Origin: Miscanthus floridulus
Lineage: Eukaryota; Streptophyta; Magnoliopsida; Poales; Poaceae
Assembly: GCF_019320115.1 (NCBI RefSeq)
Contig: NC_089598.1
Span: forward strand, 85,566,462-85,630,461
Length of the DNA: 64,000 nt
Direction: 5' to 3'
Shown here: in pieces, positions 55,382 to 64,000 of the stretch
Numbering within the stretch: position 1 is the stretch's first letter
Layout: every line of letters begins with the position of its first letter
Notes under the pieces: generated by a model
Database searches by the model: none
What the model was told of the DNA's origin: nothing
What the model saw: the letters and a program-made list of their open reading frames with translations, nothing else
Made by a program: the position numbers and the translations under genes

Positions 55382-56245
55382 TCATTGATATGGCAAGGTC
55401 TATGCTTAGTGAGTACAATGTGAGTCAATCTTTTTGGGCCGAAGCTATCAACACAGCTTGCTATTGTAGCAACCGCCTCTATTGTTACCCATTAAATGAG
55501 AAGACACCATATGAGCTCTTGAATGGTAGAAAGCCTAACATTGCATATTTTCGTGTCTTTGGTTGCAAATGCTATATCTTGAAGAATGGCACTAGATTGG
55601 GCAAGTTTGATAAGAAATGTGATGAAGGATTCCTACTTGGATACTCAACTACTAGCAAAGCATATAGATTTTAGAATTTGGATAGTGGTACTCTTGAGGA
55701 AGTTCATGATGTTGAATTTGATGAAACCAAGGGTTCCCAAGATGAGAATGAGAACTTAGAAGATGTTAGAGGCATTCAACTTTCAAATGCCATGAAGAAC
55801 ATGGATGTTGGTGAATTGAGGCCTAGGCAAGTGAATGATGATGAAGATGATCAAGTGCAAGTGCTCTCTAACATAAATTTGCAAGATGATACAAATCAAG
55901 CTAGTACAAATGACTCTCATGACAATGAATAAAATCAAGTGGCTAGTACATCATCTCAACCCAATGATCAAGCAAGTACAAACAATCAAGTTCCAATACT
56001 CCAACCAACCAATATTGCAAGAGATTATTCATTGGACACTATAATTGGAGATATTTCTAGAGGTGTACAAACAAGATCAAGATTGGCTTCATTTTGTGAG
56101 CATTTCTCATTTGTCTCATCCATTGAACCAAAGAAGTTAGACGAAGCATTGAAAGATGTTAATTGGGTGAATGCCATGCATGAAGAATTGAATAACTTCA
56201 CAAGAAATCAAGTATGAGAATTAGTAGAGACCTAAGAACCACAAT
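55382..56245 (+). pseudogene. pol: Sirevirus integrase C-terminus and linker to reverse transcriptase
   Basis: Continues the frame cut at 48979: DMARSMLSEYNVSQSFWAEA, TPYELLNGRKPNIAYFRVFG and DEGFLLGYSTTSKAYRF, the standard Copia integrase tail. Stops occur at 55672 and 55930, then GVQTRSRLASFCEHFSFVSS. Near 56216 TGA replaces the Trp codon of the VWELVxRP motif, and a two-base deletion shifts the frame into the next segment. Confidence 0.88.
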
Positions 56246-57658
56246 GTGATTGGAACCAAATGGGTCTTTAGGACCAAGCAAGATCAATATGGGATAGTAG
56301 TAAGGAACAAAGCAAGATTGGTAGCACAAGGATATACACAAGTTGAAGGTCTTGACTTTGGAGAAACATATGCCCCGGTTGCTAGATTGGAAGCAATTAG
56401 AATCTTACTAGCCTATGCTTATGCCCACAACATCAAGCTCTATCAAATAGATGTTAAGAGTGTATTTCTCAATGGTTACATCAATGAAGAAGTATATGTT
56501 GAGCAACCTCCTAGTTTTGAAGATGACAAGAAGCCCGACCATGTGTACAAGTTGAAGAAGGCATTGTATGGCTTGAAGCAAGCATCTAGAGCATGGTATG
56601 AGAGATTAAGGGACTTCCTACTCTCTAAAGGGTTCATAATGAGTAAAGTTGACACCACTCTTTTTACTAAAAAGATTGGCAAAGATTTATTTGTGTTGCA
56701 AATTTATGTTGATGACATCATATTTGGATCAACCAATCAAGACTTTTGTGAAGAGTTTGGAAAGATGATGGCTAATGAGTTTGAAATGTCCATGATTGGA
56801 GAGTTAAGTTACTTGCTTGGTCTTCAAATCAAGCAATTGAAGAATGGTATATTTATGAGTCAAGGCAAGTACATCAAAGACATGCTCAAGAAGTTTGGCA
56901 TGAGTGATAGCAATGCCATTAGTACACCAATGGGGACAAATGGCAATTTGGATAGTGATGCAAGTGGCAATATGGTGGATCAAAAATTATATCGGTCTAT
57001 GATTGGAAGCCTACTCTATGTGACCGCATCAAGGCCGGATGTCTTGTTTAGTGTATGCATGTGTGCAAGATTTCAAGCCTCACCAAGAGAAAGTCATTTG
57101 AAGGCTACAAAGAGAATATTGAGGTACTTGAAGCATACACAAAATGTTGGTTTATGGTATCCCAAAAGAGCAAAGTTTGAACTAGTTGGTTACTCTGACT
57201 CGGATTATGCGGGATGCAAGATTGAAAGGAAGAGCACCTCGGGCTCATGTCAATTGTTGGGAAGATCACTTGTTTCATGGTCATCAAAGAAGCAAAATAG
57301 TGTTGCATTATCAACCGCTGAAGCCGAATACATATTCGCCGGTAGTTGTTGTGCACAAATACTTTGGATGAAGGCCACTTTGAGTGACTTTGGAATCAAG
57401 TTCAAGAAAGTGCCATTGTTATGTGACAATGAGAGTGTAATCAAGTTAACCAACAATCTGATTCAACATGCAAGAACAAAACACATTGATGTCCACCGCC
57501 ATTTCATAAGAAATCACCAACAAAAAGGGGATATTTGCATTGAGAATGTAGGCACCGAAGATCAACTAGCTGATATATTCACCAAGCCATTGGATGAGAA
57601 AAGGTTTTGCAAGCTAAGGAATGAGTTGAACATATTGGATTTCTCAAATTTGTATTGA
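56246..57658 (+). CDS. pol: Sirevirus reverse transcriptase and RNase H (open segment)
   Basis: Open for 470 codons to TGA 57656. Reverse transcriptase motifs: [50 protein letters not shown] and the catalytic YVDD at 56705-56716. RNase [41 protein letters not shown] and [12 protein letters not shown], carrying the expected acidic residues. The domain looks intact, but it is only the C-terminal piece of a broken polyprotein with no start codon of its own, so no functional enzyme is expected. Confidence 0.92.
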   Translation: MIGTKWVFRTKQDQYGIVVRNKARLVAQGYTQVEGLDFGETYAPVARLEAIRILLAYAYAHNIKLYQIDVKSVFLNGYINEEVYVEQPPSFEDDKKPDHVYKLKKALYGLKQASRAWYERLRDFLLSKGFIMSKVDTTLFTKKIGKDLFVLQIYVDDIIFGSTNQDFCEEFGKMMANEFEMSMIGELSYLLGLQIKQLKNGIFMSQGKYIKDMLKKFGMSDSNAISTPMGTNGNLDSDASGNMVDQKLYRSMIGSLLYVTASRPDVLFSVCMCARFQASPRESHLKATKRILRYLKHTQNVGLWYPKRAKFELVGYSDSDYAGCKIERKSTSGSCQLLGRSLVSWSSKKQNSVALSTAEAEYIFAGSCCAQILWMKATLSDFGIKFKKVPLLCDNESVIKLTNNLIQHARTKHIDVHRHFIRNHQQKGDICIENVGTEDQLADIFTKPLDEKRFCKLRNELNILDFSNLY

Positions 57659-58819
57659 TGCACCCCCACTTATATGACATGCCTCTCCTTCGAGCTATCC
57701 AAGGTAAAAGTTGATTAGTATGGCATACATCCTTGCTAAGGACATGTTTAGTGCTTCTAGTCATCTTTCACTTTTAATATGCTCATTCATGAAAATCAAA
57801 TAAATTTGATGCTTGTATGGTACCACTATTGCTTCTATGCTTGACTTGATCTAGTGGTGGCATATGACATGTTTGTGGGCTTGTAAACCTAGTGTTTGAT
57901 CTAGAAAATGTGCTATAAGTGTTTAACTCAATGTGGTACAAGATAGCCCTTATTTAGAGGAGTGAAGAAGCTTGTCCTTGGATCAAACCGAGGTAAAATA
58001 TCTTTGGTAAGTATTCTATATTGAACCAAATTTGGAAAAGTGGTCCTCACCCCATTGATTGAAATTGATAATCTCAACCTATCTACATTTTGAGTCTTTG
58101 TGGTCATTGATGACAAAGGGGGAGAAATAGTATACAAAGATAGTGAAAAGACAACAAAGGGGGAGAGAAACAAAGATATAAGTGATAGGGAGAGAATTTG
58201 ATATAGGGGGAGAGATATGACAAAGGAAGGGGATCAATTAAAATTTTGAGCACACAAGTAGGGGGAGCAAGCTCATGAACTTGTATGGTGCATTTGAATG
58301 TGCATTTCATATATTTGCTTGCATGGCACAAGTTTTAAATTTCAATATCCATGCTTGTGTGGTGTATGCTAGTTGTAGGTTTGAATGATGAAATAAAAAA
58401 ATAGCATGCATATGTTAAGTAACTAGACTCATGCCCATATTATGAAAACTAGACCCATACTTCTAATGTTGATCTCATGGGGTATTCTAGTTTTTGTGGA
58501 TGTCTAGCTACTCATGGTGCTAAGGATGGTATATTGGTGCACTCTGATTGGTATCACGCTTCAAAGGTCCATCTCTTATACCTTAGCATCATTTGGTAGA
58601 TATTGACTCCTAAAATTTCTATCTAAACATATGTGCAAGCTTCAATCCAAACTCTTAGCACATATGTAGGGGGAGCTAATGCTACCATTTGGGGTTCATG
58701 AAACTTGTCCATATCCTTTTACACATGGTAAATGTGCTTGGGCAAGCAACATGAATTCAATTGAACTACAATTCATATCTTTGTGAAAGGGTTGTCATCA
58801 ATTACCAAAAAGGGAAGAT
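57659..58819 (+). other. Sirevirus 3' region with multiple purine tracts
   Basis: No coding sequence. AAAGGGGGAGAAATAG (58117), AAAGGGGGAGAGAAAC (58155), TAGGGAGAGAAT, TAGGGGGAGAGATATG (58205), GTAGGGGGAGCAAGC (58258) and GTAGGGGGAGCTAATG (58668) repeat the purine tract, and AAAAAGGGAAGAT immediately precedes the LTR at 58820. Multiplied purine tracts here are a known Sirevirus feature. Confidence 0.85.
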
Positions 58820-60752
58820 TGAAGGCTCTAGTTTGGTTTTGATAAATTGATAAAACCCTAAGTGCTAACCTAGTTTATCTAAGTGATTATGAGATAGGTA
58901 GCACTATTCCAAGTGGCGAGCAAGGATGGAGATGATCAAGATGGTGGTATCATCATGGTGATCAAGTGCTCGGGCCTGGAAAAGAAGAAAGAGAAAAACA
59001 AAAGGCTCAAGGCAAAGGTATAAGTGGTAGGAGCCATTTTATTTTGGTGATCAAGACACTTAGTGAGTGTGATCACATTTAGGATCGATAGCCGTACTAT
59101 TAAGAGGGGTGAAACTCGTATCGAAATGCGGTTATCAAAGTGCCACTAGATGCTCTAACTCATGTCATATGCATTTAGGATCTAGTGGAGAGCTAACACC
59201 CTTGAAAATATTTGTGAAAATATGCTAACACATGTTCACAAAGTGATACACTTGGTGATTCGCACATTTGAGCAAGGGTGGAGAAGTTGATGAAGAAAAG
59301 GAGGTGTTTCTCACTATGAAACAGTGACTGAACGTAGGTCACATGGTGACCAGACTCACCCTCTTTGTGGCCGGTCAGTGTTGTGCAGAGGAGGTGCGCA
59401 AACGGTCTCTGATCAGACGCTGGCGCGAGAAGTGACCGGACTCAGGCTGAACATTGTTTAGCATTCGGTCCTGCTGATGTGGTGGCACATAGAGAAGAGA
59501 AGGAGGAGCGAATGCAATGGAGCGTCCGGTCGTGGTGGACCGGACGCGTCCAGTCGCAAATATCCGTCTCTAGATGCTTACTAGAAACGACTGGACTCCT
59601 GGCTCGGGGGCGTCTAGTCCTGGACTGGGGATCGTTCGGTCACAATTCAAGTGCGCTAATGACCATTGAGATTGGGCGATCAACATTTGAAGCTAGGGAC
59701 GCGTGGCGAAAATCTGAGGACCGGACACTGGGGTCCTGCGTCCGATCAATCCAACCAGCGCATCCGGTGGCCCCGATTTTTCAGTGGACAAAGAGCTAAT
59801 GGCTCTATTCGTGAGAACTCGCTATTTAAGCCCCATGGCTGGCTCAAGCTCACTCTCTTGGCCATTTACATTGATATAACAACCTTGTAAGCTTAGCTAA
59901 AGTCCTCTCACACATCTCCATCATTGATTCATCATCCTTGTGAGATTGGGAGTGAATCCAAGTGCATTGCTTGAGTGTTTGCATCTAGAGGCACTTGGTG
60001 TTCATGTTTCACTGCGGAATTCGCTTTTTACTCTTGGTGGTTGCCGCCACCTAGACGGCTTGGAGCAGCGAGGATTGTCGAGTAGAGGTTGGTGATTGTC
60101 TCCAGCTCCGATCGTGGTGATTGAAAGGGGTTCTTGACCTTTCCCCGGCGGAGAGCCAAAATGTACTCTAGTGGATTGCTCGTGGCTTGTGTGATCCTCA
60201 TCTTATGTTGGTTGTGCGGCACCCTATTGAGGGTTTGGCGTGTGATGCCAATTAGCGCGTGAACCTCCAAGTGAGTGAATCGCCACAACGAGGACTAGCT
60301 TGCTGGCAAACAAGTGAACCTCGGTAAAAAATCATGTGTCACCTTGTCCGAGGATTTTATTGGCTATCTTGTGATTGATTGATTGGCTCTATCTTGTGAT
60401 TTGCTCTTACCTCGACATGTTGGTATAATCATCGCCATTCTCCCTTGTATTACATTCCTAGTGTGTAAGCTAAGCTCTTTAGTGTAATTAGTTTTTGAGA
60501 GCTAGCTTGCGTCGGGACTCTTGGTTAGGGAGGCTCTTTAGTTAGTCTTTGAGAGCTCACTAACTTAGTGTAGTGACATAGCCATTGTGTGGATAGAGAC
60601 TATAAAAACTAGAATTGTGGTAGGTGGCTTGCATTTTTAGTAGGCTAGCGCAACACTCGCTTCGCCTCATATTTGTCTAACTGGTTTGCTAAGTGTTGTT
60701 GTAGAAATTTTGAATAGGCTATTCACCCCCCTCTAACCATTAGGACCTTTCA
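58820..60752 (+). repeat. 3' LTR of the Sirevirus
   Basis: 1933 bp, starts TGAAGGCTCTAG, ends GGACCTTTCA. CGG-rich palindromic motifs at 59340-59770, TATTTAAGCC near 59822. It is complete, unlike the 5' LTR. A 150-bp copy of its tail recurs at 61106-61258. Confidence 0.93.
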
Positions 60753-61612
60753 ATGTGGTTGGGCACAATCAGAGGTTTAGAGTTGTCCATCAGAGCTTTA
60801 GGAGATCCATAGAGACAGTTAGCAGACACTTTCACCAGGTTTTATATGCTATTGGGGAACTGAGGGATGAGCGGATCAAACCACCAACTGGTTCAACAGA
60901 TGGAACCCTTTTTTCAAGGTAATTGTTGGCTACCTTGGTTCCATTATCTTGGGTTTAGGTTCTTATGTCCATACCTATGTTTCATCCTTACTCTTAGGAC
61001 TGTATAGGTGTCATTGATGGCACCCATGTGTTGGCAAGGGTGCCTAGGCACATGCAGGGGCAATTCTAGGGTAGGAAACAAAGCTGTACACAAAATGTGA
61101 TGGCATATAGAAACTAGAATTGTGGTAGGTGGCTTGTATTTTTAGTAGGCTAGCGCAACACTCGCTTCGCCTCATATTTATCTAACCGGTTTGCTAAGTG
61201 TTGTTGTAGAAATTTTGAATAGGCTATTCACCCCCCCCTCTAGCCATTAGGACCTTTCAATGTGGTTGGACACAATTAGAGGGTTAGAGTTGTCCATCAG
61301 AGCTTTAGGAGATCCATAGAGACAGTTAGCAGACACTTTCACCAGGTTTTATATGCTATTGGGGAACTGAGGGATGAGTGGATCAAACCACCAACTGGTT
61401 CAACAGATGGAACCCTTTTTTCAAGGTAACCATTGGCTACCTTGGTTCCATTATCTTGGGTTTAGGTTCTTATGTCCGTACTTATGTTTCATCCTTACTC
61501 TTTGGACTATATAGGTGCCGTTGATGGCACCCATGTGTTGGCAAGGGTGCCTAGGCACATGCAAGGGCAATTCAGGGGTAGGAAACAAAGCTGTACACAA
61601 AATGTGATGGCA
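60601..61612 (+). repeat. Tandem duplication of the Sirevirus/Harbinger junction
   Basis: 60601-61105 and 61106-61612 are near-identical units of 505 and 507 bp. Each holds the last ~150 bp of the Sirevirus 3' LTR followed by the first ~355 bp of the remaining Harbinger transposase gene. The junction reads TGATGGCA/TATAGAAACTAG, and the second unit leaves into new sequence at TGATGGCA/GTTGTTG. The duplication is younger than the Sirevirus insertion. Confidence 0.95.
60755..61105 (+). pseudogene. Duplicated fragment of the Harbinger transposase gene
   Basis: It reads VVGHNQRFRVVHQSFRRSIE and HQVLYAIGELRDERIKPP, an intron 60919-60997 (GTAATT...CTCTTAG), then DCIGVIDGTHVLARVPRHM with the first catalytic Asp of the DDE domain. 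It stops at the duplication junction. This copy keeps the intron acceptor (TTAG), which the downstream copy has lost. Confidence 0.85.
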
Positions 61613-62186
61613 GTTGTTGATTTTGATCTCAAGTTCACATATGTGCTGGCTAGGTGGGAGGGTTCTGCTTATGATGCATTGGTTCTAGCTGACGTCATGG
61701 AGAGAGATGGGGGTCTAAGTGTTCCTAAAGGTAACATCATTACCCATAGCCAAATTGTTCTTAAACCTTTATGTTCTGTCTTGTAAGCCAATCCACCACT
61801 GCCTTGTAGGGAAATTCTGTCTAGTGGATGTTGGTTATGCTTGCAGACCAGGGTTCCTGCCTCCTTACAAGGGTGTCAGGTATCACCTGTCTAAGTATGG
61901 TCCTAGGCATAACCCAACTAATGCCAAGGAGCTATACAACCTGAGGCACAACTCCCTTAGAGTGACCATTGAAAGGGCCTTTGGTGCTTTGAAGAACCGC
62001 TTTCAAATTATAGATAACAAGTCATTTCATAAATACAAGAAACAAGTCAAGCTTGTTCAGGCCTACTGCATCTTACCTAATTGGATCCTGGGATTTGGGG
62101 TTGATGTAGTTGTCCCAACTGAAGCAGAGTGGGTTGCAAACCCTACTTCTTCTTCTTCTATTGGTCCACCTATCAACTCTTTGTAG
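61259..62186 (+). pseudogene. PIF/Harbinger transposase (HARBI1-like DDE), N-terminally cut
   Basis: Cut at its 5' end by the Sirevirus LTR. An early TAG replaces the Gln codon of GHNQRFR. DDE residues: D in GAVDGTH (about 61520), D in CLVDVGYACRPGFLPPYKG (about 61830), E in TIERAFGALKNRF (about 61970). Intron 61731-61809 (GTAACA...TTGTAG) joins VPKG to KFCLVDVG cleanly. The earlier intron has lost its acceptor (CTTTGG instead of CTTAGG). Ends at TAG 62184. This enzyme would cut and paste Tourist-type elements with TTA/TAA targets, such as the MITE at 26131. Inactive here. Confidence 0.9.
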
Positions 62187-62444
62187 TCACAAGAGGTGCC
62201 TACCATGTCATCAGTTAGGGATGGGATCTCTGATGCCATGTGGGAATCTAGGGGTTCTTTTAGGACTTAGCTGTGCCTTTCATGTTTCATTGTTGGACAT
62301 GTGTAATAAATTAACCCTGCCTTGCATGGAACTAGTGCTACATTTGTGGACACCAGCTGAGACTTGTATTGATGATGCTTATCTATTTTCTCTGCTACTC
62401 ACTATAATGTGTTTGGACAATGACAAGTGTATTGTATCTTGGGT

Positions 62445-63518
62445 ATTAGGTGGCTAGGAATGGTGGTGCTGCTGGTGGGTTTGTGGCTGCCACTACAATG
62501 CTGCCTGGTGGGTCTACCTTTGCCCTAGCTGGTGCAAATGCTGGTGCTCGTTTCTTCTGCTGCTCTTCCTGCTGATGTTGATGCTGCTGCTGCATCAGCT
62601 AGGCCAGCAATGAGGTGGACAACCAACACCTCAGGCTTTGTCCTTAAGAGGATGAGTCAACTGATTGAGAGTGGGGCTAGAGCCAATAAGGGGTTTAAGG
62701 AGAAGGAGGTGAACCAGGTAGCCAAGCTCCTGAGAGTACAATGGTGAGGAAGTGACCTCCACCTAGGTGTACAACCAGCTGAGGAAGTGGAGACAGAGGT
62801 GGGGTAGAATCTACAAACTTAAGGACCTTAGTGGAGCCCTATGGGATGAGAAAGTGAGGGCAATCATGCTAGATCCTGAGCATTACATTGTCCATATCAA
62901 GGTACTTGTTTATTAGGTTCTTGCTTGTCTTCTTCTCTGTCTTGTTCACAGCATGGTCGGCAAAACTACATGCAAGACCATCTAAAAGATGCTAAGCTTC
63001 TAAACACCCCCACTGAGGTTCTATGATGAGATGCAAACAATCTTTGGTAGTGGTATGGCCACTGGTAGGTTTATTGTTGGCTCAAATGAGGCCTTAGGTG
63101 TCAACTCTTACCAAGCTGACAGTGGTCTAGGAAAGGTGGAAGGGTCACATGGTAACCATGGGGCTAGGGACAAGACTGAGCAGGGGAAGGCATCAAGGCA
63201 ACTAAGTTGCTTACCTCTAATGGTGGTAGGAAGAGGAAGAGGCCCTACTTTAGTGAGGAGGAGATCCTCATCATGACCAACATGACAGATGCATTGAACA
63301 ATGTAGCCAATGCCCTTAGAGAGACTGGCCCTGCTCATGTGGATGCTGACTTGTATCATGCTGTGATGGACATGCCTGGCTTTAGTGAGGAAGCCCTCAT
63401 TGTTGCCTTCTCCCACCTATTGGACAACAAAGCCCAGGCCACTGCCTATGTGAAGATGGTTGACAGTCACATGGTTCTGTGGCTAAGGACCTTCCTTGCC
63501 AAACACTACTACATGTAG
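62445..63518 (+). pseudogene. PIF/Harbinger ORF1: Myb/SANT-like DNA-binding protein
   Basis: The second gene of the element, same strand as the transposase. It reads MRWTTNTSGFVLKRMSQLIE, then after a small deletion near 62738 EYNGEEVTST with TAG for Gln, then VYNQLRKWRQRWGRIYKLKD: a trihelix of Myb/SANT type. A 50-base candidate intron (GTACTT 62902 to CACAG 62951) precedes HGRQNYMQDHLKDAKLLN and, after another indel, MQTIFGSGMATGRFIVGSNE. The C-terminus (YFSEEEILIMTNMTDALNNV ... ending KHYYM) is open to TAG 63516. PIF ORF1 binds element ends and helps the transposase. Frameshifts make this copy nonfunctional. Confidence 0.82.
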
Positions 63519-64000
63519 ATGCTCTAGGGCCTGCCCTGAACTTGGAGGGAAGTAGTTGAGGATTATATATGCAGTTCCTCCACCCTCCACCACTCTCCTA
63601 GACTGACTTTTGCATACTTTTGCTCCTGTGTTCTAGCTGTGCAGCACTGACGGCCTAACACACTACTTTTGGGTTTGTGGTTATTTTATGATTGAGGAGG
63701 TAGGTAACTATAGCTGGGATGTAATGGAAACTTATGTGGGGATGCTCCATGGACCCCTGGCATTTGAACAATTTGGTGGCTACATGCCATGTAATTTGTA
63801 ATATAAATAGTTGGACCTAAATATTTTGTTGTTTTTCTGTTGTTTCCTGCTGTTTCTCTTGCTGCTTTGTTGATTCTTGCTCCATTTGACAGTTTCCTAC
63901 TGTTTAAGGCCGATGAAGACACAAATGTATATTATAGAGGTGGCACTTCAATTGCTTTTTGCTATCATCTTTGTGCTTTTCATGGTTGTCATCAAACTGT
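63519..64000. other. Flank of the Harbinger element
   Basis: No gene recognised. The right terminal inverted repeat of the transposon is expected here or just beyond the window, but I could not identify it. Confidence 0.45.

Larger units (their letters stand above)
44463..60752 (+). mobile_element. Sirevirus-type Copia retrotransposon, 5'-LTR truncated and interrupted
   Basis: Parts in order: truncated 5' LTR (44463-45867), initiator-Met PBS, gag with zinc knuckles, protease, integrase, a 6.4-kb LTR unit inserted at 48980-55376, rest of integrase, reverse transcriptase, RNase H, multiple purine tracts, and full 3' LTR (58820-60752). Integrase preceding reverse transcriptase is the Copia order. 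CGG-rich palindromic motifs in the LTR (accggacgc, gtccggtc) and repeated purine tracts are hallmarks of the Sirevirus genus (Ji/Opie relatives). The right flank is a Harbinger transposase gene. The matching left flank is missing, so target-site duplication cannot be tested. Confidence 0.92.

Overview
The window is nuclear DNA from a grass, most likely a panicoid of the maize/sorghum/sugarcane group. The basis is the content: a Sirevirus-type Copia element with CGG-rich LTRs, a CACTA element built on TTTGCCGAGTG repeats, Tat-lineage Gypsy elements carrying an antisense gene, Stowaway, Tourist and Mutator-type MITEs, and a monocot CC-NBS-LRR gene. No bacterial, organellar or CRISPR features were seen. 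The species cannot be fixed from the sequence alone.

Layout. 1-19766 is an old, broken Copia element (3' LTR about 19274-19766) split by a 15.3-kb Tat/RetroSat2-like Gypsy element (1798-17053, LTRs of 1255 and 1256 bp, TSD gtatg/atatg). A 276-bp Ds-like hAT element with a perfect 8-bp TSD sits in the same Copia. 19770-28700 is a MITE-rich stretch: a broken LINE ORF1-like gene, Stowaway elements, a 1.37-kb CACTA element with a tRNA-like segment and 148-bp tandem repeats, a 0.7-kb hAT element, a Tourist and a Mutator-type MITE. 28800-37300 holds two decayed Gypsy ends, a small apparently intact C2H2 zinc-finger gene (31159-31497), and a 3.57-kb single LTR (33473-37045, TSD ctttt). 37347-38222 is a Stowaway element carrying an inverted-repeat element. 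38845-42357 is an apparently intact CC-NBS-LRR resistance-type gene, the clearest host gene here. 43031-43850 is a LINE 3' end.

44463-60752 is a Sirevirus with a truncated 5' LTR, a decayed gag-pol, and a 6.4-kb LTR-like unit (48980-55376, TSD aacac) inserted in its integrase. Its 3' LTR abuts a PIF/Harbinger transposon with both of its genes (transposase and Myb/SANT-like protein), and a 505-bp tandem duplication crosses that LTR/Harbinger junction.

Only two genes look functional as host genes: the zinc-finger gene and the NLR. Everything else is mobile DNA in layers. Relative order can be read from nesting: Copia, then Gypsy and Ds; an older Gypsy LTR, then the 3.57-kb LTR; Harbinger, then Sirevirus, then the 6.4-kb LTR and, separately, the junction duplication. 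I found no convincing new biological system. The most unusual points are the composite CACTA element, the spliced antisense gene inside the Gypsy element, the strong TAG/TGA bias of its stop codons, and the junction duplication.
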